Of a stretch of 64,000 nt of DNA, positions 27,129-36,961 are shown one piece after another. The number at the start of each line of letters is the position of its first letter. The first letter of the stretch is position 1. The stretch comes from CAVSLM01 sp963728895 (GTDB lineage: Bacteria; Pseudomonadota; Gammaproteobacteria; JBBQDK01). A program made the translations under genes and the position numbers. The notes under the pieces were generated by a model. It saw nothing but the letters and a program-made list of their open reading frames with translations, ran no database searches and was not told where the DNA came from. The DNA lies in assembly GCA_963728895.1 (NCBI GenBank), contig CAVSLM010000001.1, forward strand, positions 248,001 through 312,000, given 5' to 3'.

Positions 27129-28115
27129 ATGGAAGAGCTCGAGCAGGCAAAGCAACAGCTGCGCACCGTGCGCGATTTCATACGCTGGGGCGCCAGCTTG
27201 TTGAACGCCGGGGGCGTGTGTTTCGGACACGGTACGGACAATGCCATTGACGAGGCAGCAGCGCTGGTATTGCACGCCCTGCACCTGCCACCCGACCTGC
27301 ACGAAGCCTATTTTGACGCGCGTCTGACGGACGCCGAGCGCGAACGTGTCGGCGATCTGCTCGGGCGCAGGGTGCATGAACGTCGCCCGAGCGCCTACCT
27401 CACGCGCGAAGCATGGTTTGCCGGCTATGCGTTCTATGTCGACGAACGTGTGCTGATACCTCGTTCTCCCATGGCGGAGCTGATCGAGCGCGGGTTCGTC
27501 CCCTGGCTGGACCCCGGCCGGGTACGCCGAATCCTCGACCTGTGTACCGGCAGCGGCTGTATCGCCATCGCCTGCGCGCACGCGTTTCCGCAAGCCGAAG
27601 TCGATGCGACGGACATTTCAACGGCAGCGCTGGAGGTGGCCAGGATCAATGTTGAGAGGCACGGCCTGAAGGCTCGAGTGCACCCGATGCAGTCCGACCT
27701 GTTCGGGGCCCTGGCGAGCCGCCGTTATGACCTCATCGTGAGCAATCCCCCCTATGTCCCGGCGTCCGAGATCCCCGCGCTGCCGGCCGAGTACCAGTTC
27801 GAACCGGCGGTGGGTCTCGCAGCCGGGGCCGGGGGGGTGGATTTCGCCGTGCGCATACTGGAGGCCGCCGGTCCCCATCTCGCCTCCGACGGCCTCCTGG
27901 TGGTGGAGGTCGGAGACAGTGAGGCCGCACTGGTTGCCCGCTTCCCCGACGTCCCGTTTCTCTGGCCGGAGCTTCAGCGCGGGGGCGGAGGCGTGTTTGT
28001 ACTCGCAGCCTCGGAACTGGGAGAATATGCTGACATCTTTGCCGAGGCCGCTGGAGGACTCCGGACGGCGGGGTCGAAGACCGGCGGTCGGGGCGGCGAT
28101 CTAAAGGAGGGCTGA
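27129..28115 (+). CDS. prmB: Ribosomal protein uL3 N5-glutamine methyltransferase
   Basis: 328 aa. HemK/PrmB-type methyltransferase. SAM-binding motif ILDLCTGSGCIAIACA, catalytic VSNPPYVP, and the substrate-side VLIPRSPMAELI. The IPRSP form of the motif and the aroC neighbourhood point to PrmB, not PrmC. First gene of a four-gene rightward unit. The last 30 codons (after FVLAASELG) are an unconserved tail. Confidence 0.93.
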   Translation: MEELEQAKQQLRTVRDFIRWGASLLNAGGVCFGHGTDNAIDEAAALVLHALHLPPDLHEAYFDARLTDAERERVGDLLGRRVHERRPSAYLTREAWFAGYAFYVDERVLIPRSPMAELIERGFVPWLDPGRVRRILDLCTGSGCIAIACAHAFPQAEVDATDISTAALEVARINVERHGLKARVHPMQSDLFGALASRRYDLIVSNPPYVPASEIPALPAEYQFEPAVGLAAGAGGVDFAVRILEAAGPHLASDGLLVVEVGDSEAALVARFPDVPFLWPELQRGGGGVFVLAASELGEYADIFAEAAGGLRTAGSKTGGRGGDLKEG

Positions 28116-28429
28116 TGAACAGACCGACGACGCTGGCGCAATACCTCCAACTGGTCGACCAGGCCCTCATGGAAGTCGACGAGTTGCGATTCTCCGCGGA
28201 TTACGATTCCGACGAAATGGGTGGGGCTTTCAGCTTCGTGGACGCCCTGGACGCACAGTTGCGCCGGCTGCGAGAGTCCATGGCGAACGGAACGTACGCC
28301 TTCGCGGACGCTGACTTGCCTTTCATGGCGATCGTGAAGCAGCAGGACGAGCTGTTGCTGCCGTTCAAGGGCCTGCTGCGGACCATCAACGACACACATC
28401 GCCATGGCCTGGCGGCAGCCAGGGGTTAA
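28115..28429 (+). CDS. Hypothetical protein (104 aa) between prmB and hemN
   Basis: Not recognised with certainty. ATG overlaps the prmB stop by one base (TGATG), and a strong AAAGGAGG lies 5 bases ahead, so translation is very likely. The product is acidic and helical (LAQYLQLVDQALMEVDEL, then AFSFVDALDAQLRRLRESM), with no signal peptide or membrane segment. Its place in an operon with prmB, hemN and aroC says it is expressed, not what it does. Confidence 0.85.
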   Translation: MNRPTTLAQYLQLVDQALMEVDELRFSADYDSDEMGGAFSFVDALDAQLRRLRESMANGTYAFADADLPFMAIVKQQDELLLPFKGLLRTINDTHRHGLAAARG

Positions 28430-28476
28430 ACCGGCCCCACCAGCGCACTCAAAGGCCGGCCGAAGAGGGGATTACA

Positions 28477-29865
28477 ATGGATCAGACTCTGGTGTTCGAC
28501 CCGGCGCTGATCCGGCGCTATGACAAGTCTGGACCGCGCTACACTTCGTATCCGACCGCAGTACAGTTCCACGGCGGGGTGGGCGAGGCCGAGTATCGCT
28601 CGCTCGTGGAGCAAAGCAATCGCGAGCGAGCGTCGCGGCCGCTCTCGCTGTATTTCCACATTCCCTTCTGCGACACGGTGTGCTTCTACTGCGCCTGCAA
28701 CAAAGTGGTGACCAAACATCGAGAGCGCGCCGCCCCGTACCTGGAGCGCCTGTTTCACGAGATCGAGCTGCAGGGCGCGCTGTTCGATCCCGCGCGCACC
28801 GTGGATCAGTTGCACTGGGGCGGGGGCACCCCAACCTTCATCAGCCACGACGAAATGCGTGCGCTCATGCAGCACACGCGTGCCCGCTTCCGGCTGCATG
28901 ACGATGACAGGGGTGAGTATTCGATCGAGATCGATCCCCGCGAGGCAGACCGGGAAACCATCGCGTTGCTTCGCGAGCTGGGGTTCAATCGCCTCAGCCT
29001 GGGTGTGCAGGACTTCGATGCGGCGGTGCAGAAGGCGGTCAATCGTATACAGAGCCGTGAGGAGACCGCCGCGGTGATGGACGCGGCCCGCGGCGAGGGT
29101 TTCAAATCGATCAGCGTCGATCTCATCTACGGATTGCCGTTCCAGACCGTGGCCTCGTTCGGCCGCACGCTCGAGCAGGTGATTGCTTACAGCCCTGACC
29201 GGCTGTCGGTGTTCAACTATGCTCATCTGCCGGAGCTCTTCAAACCGCAGCGGCGCATCAACGAAACGGATCTGCCGAGCCCCGCGGAGAAACTCGACAT
29301 CCTGGCGCAAACCATCGAGCGGCTCACCGCGGCGGGCTACGTCTACATCGGCATGGACCATTTCGCCAGGCCCAATGACGAACTGGCGGTTGCGCAGCGC
29401 ACGGGAATGCTGTATCGCAACTTCCAGGGCTACTCGACGCATGCAGACTGTGATCTGGTTGCGCTGGGAGTCACGTCCATCGGCAAGGTTGCGAATGGCT
29501 ACACTCAGAACGTGCGCGATCTGGAGCCGTACTACGAGGCGCTTGACGCCGGCCGACTGCCGATCTTCCGCGGCTTCGTGCTCGGCAACGATGACCTGCT
29601 GCGGCGGGCGGTGATCACACGCCTGATCTGCAGCTTCACGCTGGACCGGACGCACATCGAGCGGGAGTTCGGCATCTCCTTCCCCGAGTATTTCTCCGCC
29701 GAGCTTGCCGACCTGCGCATCATGGCCGACGATGGGCTGCTGGTGCTCACCGAGGAAGGGATCGAGGTTCTGCCCGCGGGGCGCCTGCTGATTCGCAACG
29801 TGTGCATGGTCTTCGACCGATACCTGCGTGAGCAGCAGGGCCGGCGCTACTCCAAGGTGATCTGA
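28477..29865 (+). CDS. hemN: Oxygen-independent coproporphyrinogen III oxidase
   Basis: 462 aa radical SAM enzyme of heme synthesis, anaerobic route. The cluster motif is FCDTVCFYCACNK (CxxxCxxC plus the extra Cys of true HemN), after YFHIPFC. Also WGGGTP, IEIDPRE, GVQDFDAAVQKAVNR and YIGMDHFARP. Length and the extra Cys separate it from HemW. GAGGGG stands 6 bases before ATG 28477. Its stop overlaps the aroC start by one base. Confidence 0.97.
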   Translation: MDQTLVFDPALIRRYDKSGPRYTSYPTAVQFHGGVGEAEYRSLVEQSNRERASRPLSLYFHIPFCDTVCFYCACNKVVTKHRERAAPYLERLFHEIELQGALFDPARTVDQLHWGGGTPTFISHDEMRALMQHTRARFRLHDDDRGEYSIEIDPREADRETIALLRELGFNRLSLGVQDFDAAVQKAVNRIQSREETAAVMDAARGEGFKSISVDLIYGLPFQTVASFGRTLEQVIAYSPDRLSVFNYAHLPELFKPQRRINETDLPSPAEKLDILAQTIERLTAAGYVYIGMDHFARPNDELAVAQRTGMLYRNFQGYSTHADCDLVALGVTSIGKVANGYTQNVRDLEPYYEALDAGRLPIFRGFVLGNDDLLRRAVITRLICSFTLDRTHIEREFGISFPEYFSAELADLRIMADDGLLVLTEEGIEVLPAGRLLIRNVCMVFDRYLREQQGRRYSKVI

Positions 29866-30962
29866 TGTCGGGCAATAGCTTCGGCAAGCTGTTCACGGTC
29901 ACCAGCTGCGGCGAGAGCCATGGCGAGGCTTATGCCTGCATCGTCGACGGTTGCCCGCCCGATATGGTGTTGAGCGAGGCTGATTTGCAGCGCGATCTCG
30001 ACCGGCGCAAGCCCGGACAGTCCCGCCACACCACGCAGCGGCGCGAAGCGGACGAAGTGCAGATCCTTTCGGGCGTGTTCGAGGGGCGTACCACCGGCAC
30101 GCCGATCGGACTGCTGGTGCGCAATACCGATCAGCGGTCCAGGGATTATTCCGAAATCATGGACCGGTTCCGTCCCGGACATGCGGACTACACCTATCAG
30201 CAGAAGTACGGTGTGCGCGATTTTCGCGGGGGCGGCCGCGCCTCGGCGCGCGAAACGGTGATGCGCGTGGCGGCGGGCGCCATCGCCAAGAAATATCTCG
30301 GTGGGCACGCCGGAATACGCGTGCGCGGCTTTCTGGCCCAGCTCGGACCGCTCGTTCCTCAGGTCTTCGACTGGGACGAAGTGGAGCGCAATGCGTTCTT
30401 CTGTCCCGATGCAGGCCAGGTGGCAGCTCTGGAGGCCTACATGGATGCGCTGCGCAAAGAGGGCAACTCCATTGGCGCCCGCATCACGGTGGTCGCCGAC
30501 GGCGTTCCGCCCGGTCTGGGCGAGCCGGTATTCGACCGGTTGGATGCCGACATTGCGCACGCCCTCATGAGCATCAATGCCGTGAAGGGGGTGGAGATCG
30601 GCGCGGGCTTCGCTTGCGTGACCCAGAAGGGCACCGAGCATCGGGACGAGATCACCCCTCAGGGTTTCCTGAGCAACCACGCCGGCGGCGTTTTGGGCGG
30701 CATCTCTTCCGGCCAGAGCATCGTCGCCAGCATGGCATTGAAACCGACCTCCAGCATCCGTCTGCCCGGTCGCACCGTGAACCTGCGCGGAGAGCCTGCG
30801 GAGGTGATCACCAAGGGACGCCACGATCCCTGCGTCGGGATACGCGCGACGCCCATCGCCGAGGCCATGCTTGCCCTGGTACTGATGGATCACCTGCTGC
30901 GGCACCGCGCCCAGAATCAGGGCGTGGTGTCCACCGTTCCCGTTATTCCGCCCCAGGCCTAG
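29865..30962 (+). CDS. aroC: Chorismate synthase
   Basis: 365 aa. Last step of the shikimate pathway; needs reduced FMN. Signatures: GESHGEAYACIVDGCPP, the RDFRGGGRASARETVMRVA block, and GVLGGISSGQSIVASMALKPTSS with RHDPCVGIRA near the end. Coupled to hemN by TGATG. Its TAG stop (30960-30962) is the CTAG that opens the interspersed element, so the final residues QA run straight into the repeat. Confidence 0.98.
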   Translation: MSGNSFGKLFTVTSCGESHGEAYACIVDGCPPDMVLSEADLQRDLDRRKPGQSRHTTQRREADEVQILSGVFEGRTTGTPIGLLVRNTDQRSRDYSEIMDRFRPGHADYTYQQKYGVRDFRGGGRASARETVMRVAAGAIAKKYLGGHAGIRVRGFLAQLGPLVPQVFDWDEVERNAFFCPDAGQVAALEAYMDALRKEGNSIGARITVVADGVPPGLGEPVFDRLDADIAHALMSINAVKGVEIGAGFACVTQKGTEHRDEITPQGFLSNHAGGVLGGISSGQSIVASMALKPTSSIRLPGRTVNLRGEPAEVITKGRHDPCVGIRATPIAEAMLALVLMDHLLRHRAQNQGVVSTVPVIPPQA

Positions 30963-31115
30963 CCCGGAGATCTCACCAGCCGGGCAGCGGGTGGCCGGTA
31001 AGTGAATGGATCACAGGGAAGATCTGGCATTCCTCACGATCGCCGAACGATGACACACTTCACGTCTCCGGCCTATCCCGGTTCTCCCGCGATGCTGGTG
31101 AGATTTTCGGGCTAG
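30959..31115. mobile_element. MITE-like interspersed element, copy C (complete, 157 bp)
   Basis: Flanked by near-perfect inverted ends of about 22 bases: left CTAGCCCGGAGATCTCACC, right (reverse complement) CTAGCCCGAAAATCTCACC, two mismatches. No room for a gene inside. The interior (AAGTGAATGGAT, GGAAGATCT, CGAACGATGACAC, CCGGCCTATCCCGGTTCT) is shared with copy D at 52184. It looks like a non-autonomous mobile element or a repeated stem; no transposase in the window matches it. Confidence 0.85.
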
Positions 31116-31206
31116 TGACGTCCTTGCAGCAGCGCGATCGCTTTTCGGCCGGACGGAGCCAGTTATGCTCGCCTCCCGATGCGGGGGACGGCGCCTCGGT
31201 TGCATT

Positions 31207-32355
31207 GTGCCTTACTGGCGTCTTTCCGGATTCTATCTCTTCTACTTCGCTACCCTCGGCGCCCTCGTTCCCTATTGGGGTATTTACCTGCAGTCGCTCG
31301 GATTCGCGCCGCTCGCCATTGGTACTCTCACGGCGATCCTGCTGGTCTCGCGCATCGTGGCCCCGCTGCTGGGAGGCTGGATCGCCGACCATCGCGGGCT
31401 GCGCATGATCCTGGTTCGCGGCGCGGCACTCGCCAGCGCAGCCTCTTTTACGGGTGCCTTCTTCGGCACCGGGTTCGGATGGCTCGCGACCGTCGTTCTG
31501 CTATTCAGCTTCTTCTGGAACGCATCGCTGCCCATGCTGGAAGTGACCACGATGAATCACTTCGCCGAACGCGCAGGTGCCTACGGCCGCGTGCGGCTAT
31601 GGGGATCGGTCGGTTTCATCGCCAGCGTTATAGGCCTCGGACTGCTCATCGACAGCGGCGGTCCGTGGTGGGTGCTGCCCACCATTCTGCTGCTCCTGGT
31701 GGGAATCTGGCTCTGCACCCTGGTGCTTCCGGAGACGGCCGGCCGCGTCTTGCCTGCCTCCGGCGGACATCTCTTTGCGGTCGTCATGCGCCCCGAGGTC
31801 GTGCTGTTCCTCCTGGCGTGCTTCTTGATGCAGGCGAGTCATGGGCCTTACTACACGTTTTATTCCATCTACCTGGTTGAGCACGGGTATTCGAAGGGCG
31901 CCATCGGTTTGCTGTGGGCGCTGGGGGTGGCCTGTGAAATCGTGGTGTTCCTGCAGATGCAGCGCCTGCTGGCGCGCTTCAAGCACCGCGGCGTGCTCCT
32001 GGCGAGTTTCCTGCTCGCTGCGCTGCGCTGGCTAATGATCGGCAATTTTCCGGATCACACCGGCATACTGGTGACGGCGCAAACATTGCACGCTGCCAGC
32101 TTCGGCGCCTTCCACGCTTCGGCCATACACATGGTCCATCACTTCTTCCGGGGCCGTCATCAAAACCGCGGTCAGGCACTCTACGGCAGCGTCAGTTTCG
32201 GCGTCGGAGGCGTCGTGGGCAGCCTCTACAGCGGTTATACCTGGAGCGCGCTCGGACCGTCAGCGACATTTTCCATCGCTGCGGCATTGGCCGGGCTCGC
32301 CTGGTTATGCGCGTGGGTGCAGCCGAGATCGAGGCGCCAGTCCTCCGGCGCTTGA
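31207..32355 (+). CDS. MFS transporter, MFS_1-like / HcaT-like family
   Basis: About 382 aa with 12 predicted membrane segments. The opening YWRLSGFYLFYFATLGALVPYWGIYL and the loop GWIADHRGLRMILVRGA match the MFS_1-like group related to HcaT and to nucleoside/proton symporters. Substrate unknown. GTG 31207 gives the family's usual N-terminus (M-PYWRL); ATG 31165 would add 14 unusual residues. Its immediate upstream neighbour is the element at 30959-31115. Confidence 0.85.
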   Translation: MPYWRLSGFYLFYFATLGALVPYWGIYLQSLGFAPLAIGTLTAILLVSRIVAPLLGGWIADHRGLRMILVRGAALASAASFTGAFFGTGFGWLATVVLLFSFFWNASLPMLEVTTMNHFAERAGAYGRVRLWGSVGFIASVIGLGLLIDSGGPWWVLPTILLLLVGIWLCTLVLPETAGRVLPASGGHLFAVVMRPEVVLFLLACFLMQASHGPYYTFYSIYLVEHGYSKGAIGLLWALGVACEIVVFLQMQRLLARFKHRGVLLASFLLAALRWLMIGNFPDHTGILVTAQTLHAASFGAFHASAIHMVHHFFRGRHQNRGQALYGSVSFGVGGVVGSLYSGYTWSALGPSATFSIAAALAGLAWLCAWVQPRSRRQSSGA

Positions 32356-32453
32356 AGCCCAGAGCCCGCCCGAGGTCGCCGGGCCGAATCGGCGCTGCGG
32401 CATTCGTGATATGATTTGGGCTTTGACGCCCGGCTCGTGCCACTCCGTCCGCC

Positions 32454-33857
32454 ATGTCCGGAAAGACGCTATACGACAAGTTGTGGGATGCCCATGTGGT
32501 GCGCGCCGAGAGCGACGGCACCACCCTGCTGTACATCGATCGCCATCTGGTGCACGAGGTCACCTCGCCCCAGGCCTTTGAGGGCCTGCGACTGGCGGGG
32601 CGCCGCCCGTGGCGTGGCGATGCGAATCTGGCTGTACCCGATCACAATGTCCCGACCACCGAGCGTGCGCGAGGCATCGTCGATCCGATATCGCGCCTGC
32701 AAGTGGACACCCTGGACGCCAATTGCCGCTCTTTCGGCATCGTCGAGTTCGGCATGGACGATCCGCGCCAGGGCATTGTGCATGTGGTCGGTCCCGAGCA
32801 GGGTGCCACCCTTCCGGGCATGACCGTGGTATGTGGTGATTCCCACACTTCCACGCACGGTGCATTCGGCGCACTGGCGTTCGGCATCGGGACTTCGGAA
32901 GTCGAGCACGTGCTGGCAACGCAATGCCTTATCCAGCGCAAGGCGCTGAATATGCGTGTGACCGTTTCCGGGCCGCTGGCGTCGGGCGTCAGCGCCAAGG
33001 ACATCGCGCTGGCCGTCATCGGCGACATCGGCACCGCCGGTGGCTCGGGTTACACCATCGAATTCGACGGCGATACGATACGTGCGCTTTCCATGGAAGG
33101 ACGCATGACGGTCTGCAACATGTCGATCGAAGCCGGGGCCCGCGCCGGCCTGGTGGCAGTCGACCCGACGACCATCGACTACCTCCGGGACCGTCCCTAT
33201 GCGCCGAGCGCGGCTCTGTGGGATCGGGCGGTCAGCGCCTGGAGGGAGCTGCGCAGCGACGCGGATGCGACGTTCGACCGCACCGTGGCTGTGGACGCGG
33301 CCAGTCTGCGCCCGCAGGTGACCTGGGGGACCTCTCCGGAAATGGTCGTTGCGGTCGACGCCTGTGTGCCTGACCCGGATGCGGAGCGGGACCCGGTCCG
33401 GCGCGACGGAATGCGCCACGCCTTGAACTACATGGGTCTCGCGCCGGGCACTCGGATGACCGAGATCCGGCCCGACAAGGTCTTCATCGGCTCCTGTACC
33501 AATTCGCGGATCGAGGATCTGCGTGAGGCCGCCAAGGTCGTCGAGGGGAAGCGGGTAGCCGCCGCCATTCGTCTGGCAATGGTAGTCCCAGGCTCGGGCC
33601 CGGTGAAGCGGCAGGCGGAGGCCGAGGGCCTCGACCGGATCTTCAAGAGTGCGGGCTTCGAGTGGCGTGAGCCTGGCTGTTCCATGTGTCTGGCGATGAA
33701 TGCCGATCGCCTGGAGCCGGGGGAGCGCTGCGCTTCCACGTCCAATCGCAACTTCGAAGGTCGCCAGGGGCAGGGCGGGAGAACCCATCTGGTGAGTCCG
33801 GCCATGGCCGCCGCCGCGGCGATTGCCGGGCACTTTGTCGATGTGAGCACGCTGTGA
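32454..33857 (+). CDS. leuC: 3-isopropylmalate dehydratase large subunit
   Basis: 467 aa aconitase-family protein of leucine synthesis. 4Fe-4S cysteines are in FIGSCTNSRIEDL and GCSMCLAMNADRL; CGDSHTSTHGAFG and SGYTIEFDG also match. Starts MSGKTLYDKLWDAHVV, the standard N-terminus. leuD follows 81 bases later. leuA is not in the window. Confidence 0.98.
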   Translation: MSGKTLYDKLWDAHVVRAESDGTTLLYIDRHLVHEVTSPQAFEGLRLAGRRPWRGDANLAVPDHNVPTTERARGIVDPISRLQVDTLDANCRSFGIVEFGMDDPRQGIVHVVGPEQGATLPGMTVVCGDSHTSTHGAFGALAFGIGTSEVEHVLATQCLIQRKALNMRVTVSGPLASGVSAKDIALAVIGDIGTAGGSGYTIEFDGDTIRALSMEGRMTVCNMSIEAGARAGLVAVDPTTIDYLRDRPYAPSAALWDRAVSAWRELRSDADATFDRTVAVDAASLRPQVTWGTSPEMVVAVDACVPDPDAERDPVRRDGMRHALNYMGLAPGTRMTEIRPDKVFIGSCTNSRIEDLREAAKVVEGKRVAAAIRLAMVVPGSGPVKRQAEAEGLDRIFKSAGFEWREPGCSMCLAMNADRLEPGERCASTSNRNFEGRQGQGGRTHLVSPAMAAAAAIAGHFVDVSTL

Positions 33858-33938
33858 GCTTCGGCGCCTGCCTTGAGGGGACCAAGACGGTCAGATCTTC
33901 CACCGGCGCAACATTCCGGTCCGAAGGCGCATAAGACC

Positions 33939-34590
33939 ATGGACGCTTTCACCACGATGACGGCCAAGGTCGCGCCCCTGGACCGCGCCAACGTGGATAC
34001 CGATGCGATCATTCCCAAGCAGTTTCTGAAGTCCATACACCGGACAGGCTTCGGGCCGAACCTGTTCGACGAGTGGCGATATCGGGATCGCGGGGAACCG
34101 GGCATCGATTGCGCGGGACGCCCGTTGCATCCGGATTTCGTGCTCAACCAGCCCCGCTATCAGGGGGCCCAGATCCTGTTGGCGCGTGCCAACTTCGGCT
34201 GCGGGTCGTCGCGCGAGCACGCGCCCTGGGCGCTGCTCGATTATGGCTTTCGCTGCATCATCGCCCCGAGCTTCGCCGACATTTTCTACAACAACTGCTT
34301 CAAGAACGGCATTCTGCCCGTGGTGCTGGACGGGGAAACCGTGGATCGCCTGTTTCGCGAGGTGGAGGGCGCCCCGGGATACTCCTTGACGGTTGATCTC
34401 GAGCGGCAGGTGGTCGTGACGCCGGAGGGAGAGCGCCTCTCCTTCGATGGTCGACCCATTTCGCAAGTCCTGTCTCCTGCAAGGTCTGGACGAGATCGGC
34501 CTTACACTGCAATACGCCAATGACATCCGTATCTACGAGCAACGCCGGCGCGAACAGGCACCCTGGCTGTTTCGCGATGCGCCGTCTTGA
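33939..34590 (+). CDS. leuD: 3-isopropylmalate dehydratase small subunit (one frameshift)
   Basis: Starts MDAFTTMTAKVAPLDRANVD at ATG 33939; DADAIIPKQFL-type block, NFGCGSSREHAPWAL and FADIFYNNCFKNGILP are normal. At about 34450 (TTCGATGGTCGACC) the frame breaks. Dropping one G restores the family's ending FRKSCLLQGLDEIGLTLQ and a stop at 34588-34590, giving about 216 aa. As written, the frame instead runs to 34523 with a nonsense tail. LeuC and LeuD form the isomerase heterodimer. Most likely a sequence error. Confidence 0.93.
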
Positions 34591-34702
34591 GCCGCGGTAA
34601 TCCGTTTCTGCGTCACTGGCAGCAGGTGCATCGCTACCGGAGGGGGGCACGCATCCGCGCGGACAGCGCACGCTGGGCACCGGTGCGGAATCTGCAACGC
34701 AG

Positions 34703-35793
34703 ATGAGCATGCACAGTTTCAAGCTTGCCGTGCTTCCCGGCGACGGCATCGGGCCCGAAATCATCGGCGAGGCGATGAAGGTGCTCGAATGTCTGCGTCG
34801 GGACTTCGGCCTGGTCATGGAATCGGAGTTCGCGGCGATCGGTGGCGCGGGTTACCAGGCTGCCGGCGACCCCCTGCCGGGGCCGACCCTGGCGCTCGCC
34901 CAAGCGGCCGATGCCGTACTGCTGGGCGCAGTGGGCGGTCCCCAATGGGATGGTCTCGAGCGTCGGACTGCGCCCGGAGCAGGGTCTGCTGGGGCTGCGC
35001 GCAAAGCTGGGTCTTTTCGCCAACCTCCGCCCCGCAGTGTTGCACCCGCAGCTGGTGGCAGCCTCCACCCTGAAGCCGGAAGTCGTAACGGATCTGGATC
35101 TGATGATTGTGCGCGAGCTGACCGGCGACATCTATTTCGGGCAGCCGCGGGGTATACGGGAACTGCCGGGCGGTGAACGCGAAGGGTTCAACACCATGAG
35201 CTATCGCGAGTCCGAGATTGAACGCATCGGTCGGGTCGCATTCGACATTGCACGCAAGCGCGCTCGGCGAGTGTGCTCCGTGGAGAAGGCCAATGTGCTC
35301 GAAACCAGCGGACTGTGGCGCGAAGTCATGACTCGCATTGCGGAGCAGCAACCGGACGTGGAGCTCAGCCATATGTACGTGGACAATGCAGCAATGCAAC
35401 TGGTGCGCGCGCCCAGGCAGTTCGACGTCATCGTGACGGGCAATCTTTTTGGCGATATCCTGTCGGACGAAGCTGCCATGCTGACCGGCTCGATCGGCAT
35501 GCTGCCTTCGGCATCGCTGGATCGGAATGGCAAGGGCATGTATGAGCCGATCCACGGCTCGGCGCCGGACATCGCAGGCAAGGGGCTCGCCAATCCGCTG
35601 GCCACCATTCTGTCGGTTTCGATGATGCTGCGCTACACGTTGGACCAGCCCAGAACTTGCGCAGCGCCTCGATGCGGCAGTCGGCACGGTTCTGGACAGC
35701 GGCTTGCGTACCGCCGACATTCTTGCGCCCGGGACGCGACGCGTCGGTACCGTCGAAATGGGCGATGCAGTGGTCGCGGCGCTGCGCGGGTAA
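34703..35793 (+). CDS. leuB: 3-isopropylmalate dehydrogenase (two frameshifts)
   Basis: NAD-dependent oxidative decarboxylase of leucine synthesis. Starts SFKLAVLPGDGIGPEII. Frame breaks at about 34967 (after GGPQWDGLERR; the true continuation is LRPEQGLLGLRAKLGLFANL) and at about 35651 (after MMLRYTLDQP; continuation ELAQRLDAAVGTVLDSGL). Each is a one-base excess. Corrected length about 362 aa, normal for LeuB. The core is intact: EKANVLETSGLWREV, NLFGDILSDEAAMLTGS, YEPIHGSAPDIAGKG. Between leuD and asd as in many gammaproteobacteria. Confidence 0.93.
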
Positions 35794-35851
35794 CGAGGGT
35801 GCGCCCGCGCCGTCCTGCGACGGTCAAGAGCAAGAGGACAGAACAGGCGAG

Positions 35852-36874
35852 ATGGTGAAAGAGTTCGATGTCGCAGTCGTTGGGGCCACGGGCGCCGTTG
35901 GCGAATCCATGCTGTCCATCCTCGCCGAACGGGGCTTTCCGGTTGGCAAGGTCTACGCGTTGGCCAGCAGCCGATCGGCAGGGAGCCAGGTGACATTCGG
36001 CGGTGAGCAGCTCACGGTCGAGGACCTCGTCGCTTTCGACTTTTCCAAAGTCCAGATCGCACTGTTCTCCGCCGGTGGTGCCGTCTCTGCGGAGCATGCG
36101 CCGCGTGCGGCCGCCGCCGGGGCGGTGGTGATCGACAACACGGCTCATTTCCGCTACGAGCCCGATATTCCCCTGGTGGTTCCTGAGGTCAACCCACATG
36201 CCATCGCGCGTATGGGCGAGCGCCGGATCATCGCCAACCCGAACTGCTCGACCATTCAGATGGTGGTGGCACTGAAGCCCCTGCACGACGCCGTCGGCAT
36301 CGACCGAATCAATGTCTGCACCTATCAGGCCGTCTCGGGTACCGGGAAGGAAGCCATCGAGGAGCTGGCTCGGCAGACGGCGGCCCTGCTCAACGGCAAG
36401 CCGATCGAAGCGCGCGTGTACCCGCGCCAGATCGCTTTCAACGTGCTCCCGCACATCGACGTCTTCCTGGAGAACGGATATACGAAGGAGGAAATGAAGA
36501 TGGTTTGGGAAACGAACAAGATCCTGGAGGACGATTCCATCAAAGTTAATCCGACTACCGTACGGGTGCCGGTGTTCTATGGGCATTCTGAGGCAGTGCA
36601 CATCGAGACGCGGCACAAGATCACGGCTGCTCGGGCCCGTGAGCTGCTGAGCGCTGCGCCCGGTGTCATCGTGCTGGACGAGCGGGCGCCAGGCGGCTAC
36701 CCCACGCCCGTCACCGAAGCATCAGGCCATGATGCGGTATATGTGGGACGCATACGTGAGGACGTCTCCCATCCCTTTGGTTTAGATCTATGGGTGGTCG
36801 CCGATAATGTCCGCAAGGGCGCGGCGCTGAACAGCATCCAGATCGCAGAAATCGTTGTAAATCAGTATCTCTAG
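35852..36874 (+). CDS. asd: Aspartate-semialdehyde dehydrogenase
   Basis: 340 aa. Reduces aspartyl phosphate to the semialdehyde, feeding Lys, Met, Thr and diaminopimelate. GATGAVGESM binds NADP; the catalytic Cys is in NPNCSTIQMV; the His site is in ETRHKI, after VFYGHSEAVH. ATG 35852 is chosen because homology starts at VKEFDVAVVGATG. 58 bases after leuB. Confidence 0.98.
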   Translation: MVKEFDVAVVGATGAVGESMLSILAERGFPVGKVYALASSRSAGSQVTFGGEQLTVEDLVAFDFSKVQIALFSAGGAVSAEHAPRAAAAGAVVIDNTAHFRYEPDIPLVVPEVNPHAIARMGERRIIANPNCSTIQMVVALKPLHDAVGIDRINVCTYQAVSGTGKEAIEELARQTAALLNGKPIEARVYPRQIAFNVLPHIDVFLENGYTKEEMKMVWETNKILEDDSIKVNPTTVRVPVFYGHSEAVHIETRHKITAARARELLSAAPGVIVLDERAPGGYPTPVTEASGHDAVYVGRIREDVSHPFGLDLWVVADNVRKGAALNSIQIAEIVVNQYL

Positions 36875-36961
36875 CTCATTTTTTAAGATACGGTACTAAG
36901 TCCGTTCGGCCCGGCTCATCACTGCTTCAGGCGGTTAGTCATGAGACTAAAGGGAGTGACC

